A DNA stretch of 51,968 bases from Paenibacillus sp. USDA918EY (GTDB lineage: Bacteria > Bacillota > Bacilli > Paenibacillales > Paenibacillaceae), in assembly GCF_009870825.1 (NCBI RefSeq), contig NZ_WTWY01000027.1:1-51968 (forward strand), written 5' to 3'. The number at the start of each line of letters is the position of its first letter. Position 1 is the first letter of the stretch. The notes under the pieces are model-generated. The model made no database searches. It saw only the letters and a list, made by a program, of their open reading frames with translations, and had not been told where the DNA came from. Both the position numbers and the translations under genes were made by a program. Positions 16,504 to 24,725 of this stretch are shown in pieces.

Positions 16504-16718
16504 CCGTTTTCGTCCTTTCTATGTAAACTGCAGTCTTCTCATTTCTTCATTATAACGGAACAAGCCGGTACATCAAATACTTTGTGACAAAAAAGCAAAC
16601 AAAAGCAAGCACAAATCCACTAAAAATACACAAATTCGTACCATTTTTCAAATGGACGGATGAAATGAAATTTTGCGAAACCGTCCGTTCGATGGTCCCC
16701 CAAAAAACTGACGCTAAA

Positions 16719-17225
16719 TCAGGCCGTCGGCGCCTTCGTGCCCTCGTAAACCATGCAGTAGAAACGTTCGGTCCCCTCCGGCGCCGGTTTTTCATAGATG
16801 TCCGCAATTTCGAAGCCTGCTTTCAGGTAAGCCCGAATCGCCCGCAAGTTCCAGTCCTGTACCTCCAAGTCGATTTCCTGGCCGGGAAAGCGGGATTTGG
16901 CGGCTTCTACGACGGCCTGGATAAAGCTTGCCCCCAGCCCTTGGCCGCATAAATCGGGCCGCATGCCGATGCCGAGGCGAACGACGTTGACCATCGGAAA
17001 AAGCTGTGCGAAGCCGCACAGGCTGCCCTGCCCGTCCAGAACCGACACATACTGCTGCCTCCGCAAATCGGGATCGCCGAGCTCAATGCCAAGCGCTTCC
17101 ATTTGCTCCCAAGGCAGCCAGGCATAGATCCGGTCGTAAGGCGGTTCATACGTCCAGCCGCAGCAGGCTTCGGCCTGCTCACGCGTCATTGGAGCTACGG
17201 TAAATGCCTCCTTCGAAACGTTCAC
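16719..17225 (-). CDS. GNAT family N-acetyltransferase
   Basis: A 168-residue acetyl-CoA-dependent acetyltransferase. The acetyl-CoA loop is seen in VVRLGIGMRPDLCGQGLGASFIQ (pattern Q/R-x-x-G-x-G/A), followed by the helix and the motif B segment NLRAIRAYLKAGFE. The substrate is unknown; overall form is like RimI/ElaA-type small GNATs. The GTG at 17225 is preceded by AAAGGAGG at eight bases, while the longer upstream frame begins before it. It lies downstream of the first NlpC/P60 gene, separated by that gene's terminator. Confidence 0.88.
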   Translation of the reverse strand: MNVSKEAFTVAPMTREQAEACCGWTYEPPYDRIYAWLPWEQMEALGIELGDPDLRRQQYVSVLDGQGSLCGFAQLFPMVNVVRLGIGMRPDLCGQGLGASFIQAVVEAAKSRFPGQEIDLEVQDWNLRAIRAYLKAGFEIADIYEKPAPEGTERFYCMVYEGTKAPTA

Positions 17226-17315
17226 CCAGAAAGCCTCCTTTCTTAAGAGACGTCCGCTACTATGTAGCATTTGACTATTCAAGAAAATCTATTCCTGACG
17301 GATGCCGCGGCAGGC

Positions 17316-17363
17316 GCAAAAAAATCCCGTACTGAGATTTCGGCAAAAATCTCAAAGTACGGG
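17316..17363 (-). terminator. Terminator of the first NlpC/P60 gene
   Basis: CCCGTACT-GAGATTT pairs with AAATCTC-AAGTACGGG; on the reverse strand it is followed by ATTTTTTTG. Its core GATTTCGGCAAAAATCTC is shared with the terminator of the second copy at 18376. Confidence 0.9.
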
Positions 17364-17397
17364 CTGGTCGTACATACCGTTCCAGTGCTGCGGAATG

Positions 17398-17889
17398 TTA
17401 TTGAACGTCATCGTTATCTTCGGAATCAACGGCGGATGCCTGGTAGGTATCCGAGCTCATGACACGTTTCGCGCCAACGTAGCGGTTGACGTAATAGCTT
17501 TCGCTAAGCGAACTGACGACAACGCCGCGGGAAGTCGAAGCATGTGCGAATTTGCCGTCTCCGACGTAAATGCCGACATGAGATACACCGGAGCCGGATG
17601 TATTGAAGAATACGAGGTCTCCTGCTCTCAAGTCGCTGCGGGATACGGAAGTGCCCATGCTGAACTGCGATCCGGATTGATGGGGCAAGTTAATGCCGAG
17701 ATGCTTGAATACGTACATCGTAAACCCGGAGCAGTCGAAACCGCTTGTCGTCGTACCTCCGGATCTGTATTTCGTACCGAGAACATCGTCGATGACTTTG
17801 TCCATTTTAGAATCGGCGAAAGCGCTTCCGGCGCCGACGGTAAATACGATGGCAAAACTCATGACTGCTGCTGCTAGCTTCTTTTTCAA
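17398..17889 (-). CDS. Secreted NlpC/P60 peptidoglycan endopeptidase, copy 1
   Basis: This 163-residue protein has a signal peptide (MKKKLAAAVMSFAIVFTVGAGSAFA) and then only an NlpC/P60 domain. The catalytic cysteine is in FDCSGFTMYVF, and the histidines are in SHVGIYVG and FAHASTSRG. Such enzymes cleave the D-Glu-meso-diaminopimelate bond in stem peptides. There is no LysM or SH3 binding domain, so targeting is not explained. The C-terminus is an acidic tail (SEDNDDVQ) not found in copy 2. TTG at 17889 is eight bases from GGAAGGAG; TTG at 17895 is too close. A c-di-AMP riboswitch lies in its 5' leader. Confidence 0.93.
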   Translation of the reverse strand: MKKKLAAAVMSFAIVFTVGAGSAFADSKMDKVIDDVLGTKYRSGGTTTSGFDCSGFTMYVFKHLGINLPHQSGSQFSMGTSVSRSDLRAGDLVFFNTSGSGVSHVGIYVGDGKFAHASTSRGVVVSSLSESYYVNRYVGAKRVMSSDTYQASAVDSEDNDDVQ

Positions 17890-17908
17890 GCCCAATACTC
17901 CTTCCGAG

Positions 17909-18023
17909 TGCCTGCGAGGTTAGCTTAAGGATTCGGTAGAAGGTCCCCTATGATCCCTCTGTTGCAAGATCAATTCACCCGTAAATGGTTCCCCCGCTTT
18001 CCTAGTGTGAGGAAATTCGGCAT
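17909..18023 (-). promoter_or_regulatory. c-di-AMP (ydaO/yuaA) riboswitch, copy 1
   Basis: On the reverse strand the leader shows the conserved ydaO-type blocks in order: TGCCGAAT at the 5' end, GGGGGAACC, GGGTGAAT, AGGGGAC, CCGAAT, and CAGGC closing P1 after AGCTAACCTCG. P1 is TGCC with GGCA. The 3' end lies about ten bases before the ribosome binding site of the NlpC/P60 gene and no terminator stands between, so control could be at translation or premature folding. Confidence 0.92.
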
Positions 18024-18375
18024 CTGACTTTTTACACTATATCCATCGGAAAAACATCTTCTAAATGCTGTCATACAGCAAAGATTACAAAGTTGTTACT
18101 AACACTGGACCTATTGTAACAAAGGAATGACGTTTTGGCAATTGTTTCTATCGTAAATATACGAAAAATTCAACAGCATTTCGGGATTTTTGCAAAATGA
18201 TTGCCGATCTAGGGGCATTATAGAGCATTTTATAGGAAAAAAGGTTTATTTGTTGGACAAGAGGTTTATATTCATAGTAAACGGACGGAGAAATAGAATG
18301 AAGAAAGATCGAATAAAATTTTTTTTTGAAAGTTGTTACCTTTTAACGGTTTGGAGCGTCTAATTAGTAACAAGA
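18024..18375. other. Promoter region of NlpC/P60 copy 1
   Basis: This noncoding region lies between the two tandem modules. Read on the reverse strand, TATAGT just upstream of the riboswitch is a probable -10, with a poor -35. A WalR-like site lies at 18084-18100. A 17-base sequence at 18087-18103 is repeated exactly at 19148-19164, upstream of the other module. A related but diverged AAAGTTGTTACC occurs near 18329. No gene is seen. Confidence 0.55.
18084..18100 (-). promoter_or_regulatory. Possible WalR binding site, copy 1
   Basis: Read in reverse, AGTAAC-N5-TGTAAT fits the WalR (YycF) consensus TGTWAH-N5-TGTWAH with one mismatch. WalR controls cell-wall hydrolase genes in Firmicutes, matching the downstream gene. 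A matching site lies before copy 2. Confidence 0.45.
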
Positions 18376-18413
18376 AACCCGCGAGGGATTTCGGCAAAAA
18401 TCTCCGCGCGGGC
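18376..18413 (-). terminator. Terminator of the second NlpC/P60 gene
   Basis: CCCGCG and GATTT pair with AAATC and CGCGGG; on the reverse strand the hairpin is followed by TTTCTTGTT. It is homologous in its core to the terminator at 17316. Confidence 0.85.
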
Positions 18414-18448
18414 ACCGTAAGCTTTTCGTATGTTTATGGGTAAGTTTC

Positions 18449-18913
18449 TTAGTTGTAGACGGCCGCTTTGTATTTAGCGGTACTCATGACACGTTTGGCG
18501 CCAATGTAGCGGTTGGCGAAATAGCTGTTGCTGAGCTTGCTGATGGTAACGCCCTTCGAAGAAGAGGAATGCGCAAAGCTTCCGTTTCCGATGTAAACGC
18601 CGACATGGGAAACGCCCGCGCCGGTCGTATTGAAGAATACCAGATCTCCGGCACGCAAATTGCTTTTGGAGACGGCGGTGCCGATTTTAAATTGGGCACT
18701 GGATTGGCGCGGGATGGAAACACCCAACTTTTGGTATACGTAACGCGTGAAACCGGAGCAATCAAATCCTTTGGTCGTCGTTCCGCCGGTTTTGTAGGAA
18801 ACGCCGATCGTGCTGTTCACGACATGATTCAGAGAAGATTGCGCGAATACGCTGGTTCCCATGGAGAACATCAGCGTCAAACCAAGCACAGCAGCTGTCA
18901 ACTTCTTTTTCAA
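18449..18913 (-). CDS. Secreted NlpC/P60 peptidoglycan endopeptidase, copy 2
   Basis: The 154-residue protein has a signal peptide (MKKKLTAAVLGLTLMFSMGTSVFA) and one NlpC/P60 domain with the catalytic Cys in FDCSGFTRYVY and His in SHVGVYIG and FAHSSSSKG. It is clearly a paralogue of copy 1 over its whole length. It has a basic C-terminus (STAKYKAAVYN) in place of the acidic tail, which suggests different wall interactions. TTG at 18913 follows AAGGGGA by seven bases; the ATG at 18931 lies upstream of that binding site. A second c-di-AMP riboswitch precedes it. Confidence 0.93.
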   Translation of the reverse strand: MKKKLTAAVLGLTLMFSMGTSVFAQSSLNHVVNSTIGVSYKTGGTTTKGFDCSGFTRYVYQKLGVSIPRQSSAQFKIGTAVSKSNLRAGDLVFFNTTGAGVSHVGVYIGNGSFAHSSSSKGVTISKLSNSYFANRYIGAKRVMSTAKYKAAVYN

Positions 18914-18933
18914 AACATAATCCCCTTCCATGT

Positions 18934-19049
18934 TGCCTGCGAGGTTAGCTTAAGGATTCGGTTGAAGGTCGTCCCCTATGATCCCTTTACTGCGAGATCA
19001 ATTCACCCAAAGTGGTTCCCCCGCTTCCCGGTGCCAAGGAATTCGGCCT
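18934..19049 (-). promoter_or_regulatory. c-di-AMP (ydaO/yuaA) riboswitch, copy 2
   Basis: Reverse-strand blocks are GGCCGAATTCC, GGGGGAACC, GGGTGAATTGATC, AGGGATCATAGGGGACGACC, CCGAAT and AGCTAACCTCGCAGGC, in the same order as copy 1. The aptamer ends a few bases before GGAAGGGGA of the NlpC/P60 gene. Several stretches are identical between the copies, including AGCTAACCTCGCAGGC and GGGGGAACCA. Confidence 0.92.
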
Positions 19050-19144
19050 TGATCGGGCACCCGAAAGTGACTGATGTCTATCATCGAACGGTATCTGACA
19101 TTAAAAATTATCGTTACAGCACAAATTAAATAGTTACAGTAAAA

Positions 19145-19161
19145 ATGACAAAGTTGTTACT
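19145..19161 (-). promoter_or_regulatory. Possible WalR binding site, copy 2
   Basis: AGTAAC-N5-TGTCAT on the reverse strand fits the WalR consensus with two mismatches. It overlaps the 17-base sequence shared with the region upstream of copy 1. Further GTTACA sequences at 19114-19119 and 19133-19138 may be half sites. Confidence 0.35.
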
Positions 19162-19231
19162 AACTTCTTACTCGGATTATTTTAACAGACGATTGCGCCT
19201 TTGGCAAATCGTTCTAATACCTAAAAACGAC

Positions 19232-19269
19232 AAAACCCCACCCTTTTTGGTTAAAAAGGGTGGGGTTTT
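19232..19269. terminator. Bidirectional terminator after the membrane protein gene
   Basis: A perfect 17-bp inverted repeat, AAAACCCCACCCTTTTT with its complement, around GGTT. T-tracts follow on both strands. It ends the reverse-strand transcript of the membrane protein gene. Confidence 0.93.
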
Positions 19270-19318
19270 TCTTATATCAGAGGGTTGAAGTGATGACAAA
19301 AATTTTACCTTTCGCAAA

Positions 19319-20152
19319 TTATTTTTCGTCGTTCCGATGCGCTTGGGCGTACCACAGGTCAAACTTGGCCGAAATGCTCCATAATCTCATGATGCAGCTG
19401 ACCAGATGGTAACCCTGCTGAAGGATCAGTGCGATGATGCCGGCCCAAATCAGGGAAACTCCCGTGCTGAGGCTGAACAGAAGCAGGCTGGTCGAGCCGA
19501 GGACAAGCGAAACGCCGATCAGCGGCAGCGCCCCGCGCAGGCAATGCCACAGGGGCATTAGGAAGCCGGCGCCTCCGGTCTTGCCGAACTGCATGAAGAG
19601 GATGAATTGATGCACGATATATCCGTACAGAAGCCATCCGAGAATCCAAGGAAGGAGAGACAGGCCGGACGTTTGCAGCTGCATGCCTGCCAGAAGCGCG
19701 GCATATGCTTTAGGTAACACCCAGTAGGCCGGGGCCGCGATTAGGAGCCACTCGATCAAATGGAACAAAAAGACGGTTTTGCCGTGACATTTCATGCCTT
19801 GAAAGAAAAACAGCCCGACTTCGCCTTCGCGTTCGCGGTGCAGCCCGTAAAATATCCCCGCATGGATAAAAGGGGTCAGCAGCATGCGCAATGCGAACAT
19901 CGCAAGCAAAATCCACATGTACATATGCACGGTGCCGCTCGTCGAAAGGCTCATCTTGCCCTCGATGTAATAAAGCAGCTGGCCCAGCTCGTTGGGCTGC
20001 GGGTCGGGATAACGCATCAGCAGCGGGGTGACGGCCGAATGGACCAGCCTGTACAGGAAGTAGCCCCAGATCAGCTGGTATAAAAAGAGAATGATGACGA
20101 TATAAAATTGATTCTTAAGACTTTTCCAGCCATGAGCAATATGGGATTTCAC
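19319..20152 (-). CDS. Polytopic membrane protein of unknown function
   Basis: A 277-residue protein with about five to six hydrophobic segments, for example YIVIILFLYQLIWGYFLY, WILLAMFALRMLLTPFIHAGIFYG and LIWAGIIALILQQGYHLVS. The long loop after the first helix contains PDPQPNELGQLLYYIEG. I do not recognise a named family. GTG at 20152 follows GAGGTGAGA by five bases and lies 11 bases after the stop of the M1 peptidase gene, so the two are co-transcribed. A role with the membrane-anchored peptidase is possible from this linkage only. Confidence 0.8.
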   Translation of the reverse strand: MKSHIAHGWKSLKNQFYIVIILFLYQLIWGYFLYRLVHSAVTPLLMRYPDPQPNELGQLLYYIEGKMSLSTSGTVHMYMWILLAMFALRMLLTPFIHAGIFYGLHREREGEVGLFFFQGMKCHGKTVFLFHLIEWLLIAAPAYWVLPKAYAALLAGMQLQTSGLSLLPWILGWLLYGYIVHQFILFMQFGKTGGAGFLMPLWHCLRGALPLIGVSLVLGSTSLLLFSLSTGVSLIWAGIIALILQQGYHLVSCIMRLWSISAKFDLWYAQAHRNDEK

Positions 20153-20163
20153 CGATTCTCACC

Positions 20164-22146
20164 TCACCAGGACAGACTTCCAAGCAGAGTCTCAATCAGC
20201 TTGGTGATGCTTACGTTCCAGCGGATCAGAACCTTCCTGTCCATATCCGCCTTCAAATAGTTGTTGATATGCCTGTTTTCGATCACGATCGAATAATTCG
20301 GATCGACCATGGCCCAGGCGAGGGGCGCTTTGTACTCCAGCTTGAACTCGACGCTCTCCCCCGAACCGTTCCATACCTTGTTCAGCGTATGCCCGTCCGT
20401 AAAGACGAATTGAACCGGGACCTGCGCATAGTCGCCGCCTTTTTTCGATACCTTGACGGTCGATTCGTAAACCGTGCCGGAAGCGGCGTCCTTTTTGCGG
20501 ACGGAGATGGAGTCGACCGCGAAGTCGGCCATCTGGCTGCCGTACACGTACTGGTCGAAAAAGGTTTGCCAGGACCGCTTGGTCACCTGCTCGACCACCT
20601 TTTGAAAATCGGCGGTTGTCGGGTGCTTGAACCGGTACTTTTTAGCGTAGGTGCCCATAATTTTGCTCATCGTCTGCGTACCGACCTGCTGCTCCATCGC
20701 CTTAAGCAAAAGCTTGCCGCGATAATAAACGTTCAGGGCATATTGATCCTGCGAGCCGTATTTCCACGCTTCCTGCGTCAGCGGCATCGGAGAGGCGATC
20801 AGGGATGCCTGTACAGGCAGATTCGGAATGACGCCGTATTCCTGCTCCATCAGTTTATCTTCGGCATAGGAAGTAAATCCTTCATCCAGCCAGGCTTCCT
20901 CGAACTCGTTGCTCGCCAGCATGCCGTAAAAATACTGGTGCCCGATCTCATGAATGACGGTCCGCTCCAGATCGTAGCCCGGCGAATCGTCCTTGGCCCC
21001 GAAGGCGGTGATCAGCGTCGGGTACTCCATACCTCCCGCGCCGTTACCCGATTCCGGCGGCACGACAATGGAGAGGGTAGAGTAAGGATAGCGGCCGTAC
21101 CATTTGCTGAAATATTTGAGCGCGGCTTTGGCGGCAAAGAAATATCTTTCCTTCAAGTCTTTATGGGCCGGGTCTAAATAAAGCTTGATCCGCACGCCCG
21201 GAACCTCGGGAGAAGAAAACGGCTCTTCGGCGACGACAAAGTTCGGCGATGCCGACCAGGCAAAATCATGAACGTCGTCGGCGTAAAACTGATAAATTTT
21301 CTCTTTGCCCCGAACCTGGGCCGACTGTACGGGGAAGCCGGTGGCGGCAACGATATAGTCGCTCGGCACGTGAATGCGGACGCTGTAGATGCCGAAATCG
21401 GCGTAGAACTCGGAATTGCCGTGATACTGATGCAGGTTCCATCCTTCCGTTTGGCGTCCTCTGGTACCGGCAGGCTCGTAGACGCTGATTTTCGGGAACC
21501 ATTGGCCGGCCATGACAAAATCGTCGCCTGCGATGCCCATCCGGGCGAATATTTTCGGAAGCTTGACCTCAAAGCGGATGCTGAGCGTAATGCTTTCGCC
21601 GCCCTTGACCGGCTTCGGAAGCCGCACCTTGACGAGGGTCTTGTCCTTGACGTTGCCGTCATCGGGCTGGACATATTGCATGCGATGCATCAGGGAAAGG
21701 CCTTCGGCGGTTTTCATCTCGGTGATTTCCATCGATCCGAAGCCGTCCGGAGGCATGGCATCATTCCGGAGCTTTCCACCGGATTCTTTCATAAACGTGG
21801 AGTCCATCGAAGAGAAGGCGTTGGGATACAGGTGAAAGTACAGCTCGTTGACCGTTTTATTGCCGGGATGGGTCCAGGTCAGCGTCTCGGTTCCTTTGAT
21901 GATGCGATTTTCGGTATCGAGCGTCGTGTCGATATGGTATTCCACCACCCGCTTGCTGAGAATTTCGGCGGTCGGCTTTTGTACGCTCTCCTGCTGGACG
22001 ATCGGAGTGGGAGGCTTGGCCTGATCCGGAGCATAGGAAGGCTGCGATTCCGGCGTATCCCGAAGTAGGAGCGCCCCTGTTCCCGCAAGCAAAAGACAGA
22101 GGGCAATGATAGACGAAACAACGATTTTGGCGCGTGCTGGAGCCAT
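20164..22146 (-). CDS. Membrane-anchored M1 family metallopeptidase
   Basis: The protein has an N-terminal TM anchor (about residues 8-28) and an M1 aminopeptidase-type domain. The zinc site HEIGH is near residue 398 with the third ligand in NEFEEAWLDEGF, and the substrate-recognition motif GGMEY lies near 371. The C-terminal part (from about 560) is beta-rich. The length of 660 residues is shorter than full aminopeptidase N, as in gluzincin enzymes of Bacillales. The domain probably faces the exterior. ATG at 22146 is eight bases from GGGAGGT; the longer frame starts before this site. It is the first gene of an operon with the membrane protein at 19319. Confidence 0.9.
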   Translation of the reverse strand: MAPARAKIVVSSIIALCLLLAGTGALLLRDTPESQPSYAPDQAKPPTPIVQQESVQKPTAEILSKRVVEYHIDTTLDTENRIIKGTETLTWTHPGNKTVNELYFHLYPNAFSSMDSTFMKESGGKLRNDAMPPDGFGSMEITEMKTAEGLSLMHRMQYVQPDDGNVKDKTLVKVRLPKPVKGGESITLSIRFEVKLPKIFARMGIAGDDFVMAGQWFPKISVYEPAGTRGRQTEGWNLHQYHGNSEFYADFGIYSVRIHVPSDYIVAATGFPVQSAQVRGKEKIYQFYADDVHDFAWSASPNFVVAEEPFSSPEVPGVRIKLYLDPAHKDLKERYFFAAKAALKYFSKWYGRYPYSTLSIVVPPESGNGAGGMEYPTLITAFGAKDDSPGYDLERTVIHEIGHQYFYGMLASNEFEEAWLDEGFTSYAEDKLMEQEYGVIPNLPVQASLIASPMPLTQEAWKYGSQDQYALNVYYRGKLLLKAMEQQVGTQTMSKIMGTYAKKYRFKHPTTADFQKVVEQVTKRSWQTFFDQYVYGSQMADFAVDSISVRKKDAASGTVYESTVKVSKKGGDYAQVPVQFVFTDGHTLNKVWNGSGESVEFKLEYKAPLAWAMVDPNYSIVIENRHINNYLKADMDRKVLIRWNVSITKLIETLLGSLSW

Positions 22147-22309
22147 ATACGAATACCTCCCGTTGACAAGCATCTACAGCATGTATATGTTGGCTTTCCA
22201 GCGATTATTAGTTAAAATAAAATTATGTTGCATGAAACTAGGCATAGAAAGCAGGACGCCTGTTTGGAAAATCCGGACAGCGCGTTTTCCAATAGGAGGC
22301 ACGCGAAAC

Positions 22310-22819
22310 GTGGAAAACAAGGAGCAAGTAGGCAAGAAACAGATTGCACTGAATATCGTCAGCGGCAAGAGCAAGCATAAAATCGGTTTTGGCGCGGGCT
22401 CCATCGACTTGAACAACATTTCTCCGGTTGTCATTGACCGCGGCGTGGCCACGATCGATATCGGCGCCATGCATGCCAAGAGCAAGCCGGAACGCCGCAT
22501 CCGCTTTTCGACCAATCGTGAGGATGTGCCGAACGGCCGCCAGGTGTGGATTGTTTGGGTGGCGGTCGACCGCGACGAGATAGGGCAATATTACGCCGGC
22601 GCAACCGCAAGCGAAATGTGGATCGATGAAGAAGCCCGCAAAGGCTGGAAAATTCTCGCCGATCACGTCAACCGGATGGATGCCGCTTTGAAACGAAAGT
22701 TTATGCTCAGTGAACTGAGTACGGAGGATAAAAAGCTGCTGAAGGATTTGCTGGTATCCCATAACGAGGAATGGTGGGAGAGATCGCCGGAGGAACTTAA
22801 GCAAGCGCTTGATGTTTAA
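22310..22819 (+). CDS. ywhD: YwhD family protein
   Basis: The 169-residue soluble protein matches the YwhD family of Bacillales: SIDLNNISPVVID, IDIGAMHAKS, VWIVWVAVDR and YYAGATASEMWID are its conserved blocks as I recall them. Function is unknown. The start is GTG at 22310, ten bases after AGGAGG (22294-22299); the frame is open far upstream, but without support. In B. subtilis ywhD lies beside the PBP gene pbpG and speE-speB. The same neighbours occur here, though a DNA glycosylase and a phosphoesterase gene lie between. Confidence 0.88.
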   Translation: MENKEQVGKKQIALNIVSGKSKHKIGFGAGSIDLNNISPVVIDRGVATIDIGAMHAKSKPERRIRFSTNREDVPNGRQVWIVWVAVDRDEIGQYYAGATASEMWIDEEARKGWKILADHVNRMDAALKRKFMLSELSTEDKKLLKDLLVSHNEEWWERSPEELKQALDV

Positions 22820-22847
22820 ACGCATATTTCTTTCGATCAAACGAAAT

Positions 22848-22908
22848 AAAGGGTCTGCCCGCCGCTTGTTGGGTTAACGAGCGCCGGAGCGGACCCTTTC
22901 GTTTTTTT
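22848..22908 (+). terminator. Terminator of ywhD
   Basis: AAAGGGTC (22848-22855) pairs with GACCCTTT (22892-22899), with further GC-rich pairing inside, followed by CG and seven T. Confidence 0.85.
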
Positions 22909-22993
22909 GCCGGATAGTCTGGCCATCTCCGGCAGGTCGCCCTCCATTATAAAAGAAGGTGTGCACTTTTTTCGATGGATGCCTCAAGGCAAG

Positions 22994-23641
22994 CTATGCC
23001 TGCTTCCAGGGGGTCGGCTGCTTGTCCTTAACGGAAACGTAAGGATTCCCTTCGATATAATAACGCCAAGGTTTTAGAGCATATTCGCCGGCGTAATCGA
23101 TGTTGATTCTTGGACATTGCACGATCGGCAGCTCGTCCACCGGGTCCCCGGCTTCCAGGCGAAGCATGCCGTCGCCCCTGTTTAACGGATAGCCGTTCAG
23201 GCTTCTGTCGATGCGCAGCGCGCGGCACAGCTTGCCGGGACCGTTGCACAGGTTGGCCTTTTTTCCTGAAAACTCGCCGCGGTAAGCAAGCATCAGCTCT
23301 GCATCCTTGTCGCTTAGCGGTTCCACGGCGCGAATCAGCACCGCCTGCGGATCATCGGGATCGCCGACGACCACGTTGAGACAGGAATACATGCCGTAGA
23401 TCAAATAGACGTAAGCGACGCCGCCTGCGGCAAACATGACCTCCGTCCTGGCGGTGCGCCGGTTGCCGAAAGCGTGGCTGCCCCGGTCTTCCGCCCCGCC
23501 GTAACTTTCCGTTTCAACGATGCGGCAGCGGACTTCACCGTCCTCCGTCACGCGCACGAGCGTTTGGCCAAGCAGGAGCGGGGCGGCTTCAAGCGCCGTC
23601 CGCCCCAGCAGCGAAGGAGAGATTAGTCTAGAGTTATGCAT
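22994..23641 (-). CDS. DNA-3-methyladenine glycosylase (AAG/MPG family)
   Basis: This base-excision repair enzyme removes alkylated purines such as 3-methyladenine and hypoxanthine. The 215-residue protein shows the family blocks: ETESYGGAEDRGSHA with the catalytic glutamate, FAAGGVAYVYLIYGMYSCLNVV, VLIRAVEPL and CNGPGKLCRALRI. It corresponds to the B. subtilis YxlJ/Aag type rather than AlkA or TagI. The ATG is preceded by AAGGAGG at 11 bases. It follows the phosphoesterase gene by 22 bases on the same strand and may share its transcript. Confidence 0.93.
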   Translation of the reverse strand: MHNSRLISPSLLGRTALEAAPLLLGQTLVRVTEDGEVRCRIVETESYGGAEDRGSHAFGNRRTARTEVMFAAGGVAYVYLIYGMYSCLNVVVGDPDDPQAVLIRAVEPLSDKDAELMLAYRGEFSGKKANLCNGPGKLCRALRIDRSLNGYPLNRGDGMLRLEAGDPVDELPIVQCPRINIDYAGEYALKPWRYYIEGNPYVSVKDKQPTPWKQA

Positions 23642-23663
23642 GCCTTCAAAGGCCTCCTTGTGC

Positions 23664-24725
23664 TTATTTTAATACAAACTCGGCCGTCACCGGATTGTGG
23701 TCGCTATGTTCATGCTTCAGGTCATGGCCCTCCACCTTAAGGATGTCGACATTCGGCGAAACCAAAAATCCGTCAATGACCGCGCGGAAATTGATCCCTT
23801 CCTTAAAAGGAACGTCGACCGTCCGGACCGACGGGACGGTTTTGTCCACGGCCCAATGAAAGCCCTCCGGCAGAACGTTTTCCGGAAAAGGCTGCAGCCA
23901 CTCCGGCCAGGATTGGGTCGTTTTGAACGCTTTGGGGTCGGTTCCGGGCAGCGAGTGGTTCCAGTCGCCTCCGAGGATGACGTAATTTCCTTTCTCCGCT
24001 TCCTTTTTCATATATTCCTTCATGAACTGAAGCTGCTGCTTTCGGATGCTTCCGCCCTGATCGAACGCCGACAAATGAAGATTCGCCAGAATCAGTTCCT
24101 TGCCATTGTTCACGGGGATCCGGCTTTCGATGAATGCCCGGTCGAGGTCGAACTGCTGCTTTGGCCATTTTTCCTTGCCGGGAAGATCATACCGCGTCGC
24201 GCCGCTGCTTTTGTATTTGGCAAGCGTCAACAGCCCGCCGCGCGCATGGCCCATCGGATGGAAGACAGGCACGGGAACCCAGGGCACCTTGTAATTGTCC
24301 GCATAGGAGAAGCTGTAGTTCGGGAGGTACTCCTTCAGCGCCTCGGCCTCATTAAGGCGATAACTGCGCGTTGAATTGACGTCTACTTCCTGGATAAAAA
24401 TGAAGTCGGAGCGGTTGCCGCTCAAAAACGTCCCCATGCCCCTCAAATTCAGCTCCGTTTGCTTTTTGCTTCTCGAACCCGATCCGGTCCCGCCGTCCAT
24501 AAAGAAGTCCTGATCACGGTCAAGGCCGGCGTACCCGATATTAAAGGTCGTGACGGTAAAGGCATTCCCCGTTTCCAGAACCCTGTCCGGATTGTTTGCG
24601 ACGGTGATCGGTTCGGTTTTGCCCGGCCTATAGTCGGTCACGGTCACATACAACAAAAACCCGCCGGCGAGCAATAAAGCGGCCAGCACGACACCGCCGA
24701 CAATCCACAGCATTTTTTTAACCAT
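23664..24725 (-). CDS. Anchored endonuclease/exonuclease/phosphatase-fold hydrolase
   Basis: The 353-residue protein has an N-terminal TM anchor (about 5-28) and an EEP domain. Motifs are the metal-binding QEVD, NLHLSAF, GGDWNHSLPG and the C-terminal SDHNPV. The substrate cannot be read from the sequence: the family includes nucleases, sphingomyelinases and inositol phosphatases, and the outward location suggests an extracellular phosphodiester. GAGGAG lies seven bases before the ATG. It heads a two-gene unit with the DNA glycosylase. Confidence 0.88.
   Translation of the reverse strand: MVKKMLWIVGGVVLAALLLAGGFLLYVTVTDYRPGKTEPITVANNPDRVLETGNAFTVTTFNIGYAGLDRDQDFFMDGGTGSGSRSKKQTELNLRGMGTFLSGNRSDFIFIQEVDVNSTRSYRLNEAEALKEYLPNYSFSYADNYKVPWVPVPVFHPMGHARGGLLTLAKYKSSGATRYDLPGKEKWPKQQFDLDRAFIESRIPVNNGKELILANLHLSAFDQGGSIRKQQLQFMKEYMKKEAEKGNYVILGGDWNHSLPGTDPKAFKTTQSWPEWLQPFPENVLPEGFHWAVDKTVPSVRTVDVPFKEGINFRAVIDGFLVSPNVDILKVEGHDLKHEHSDHNPVTAEFVLK

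Noticed and set aside
17226..19320. Insertion sequence or transposon causing the NlpC/P60 duplication
   Set aside because: No transposase, terminal inverted repeats or target-site duplication were found; the repeats are regulatory and coding.
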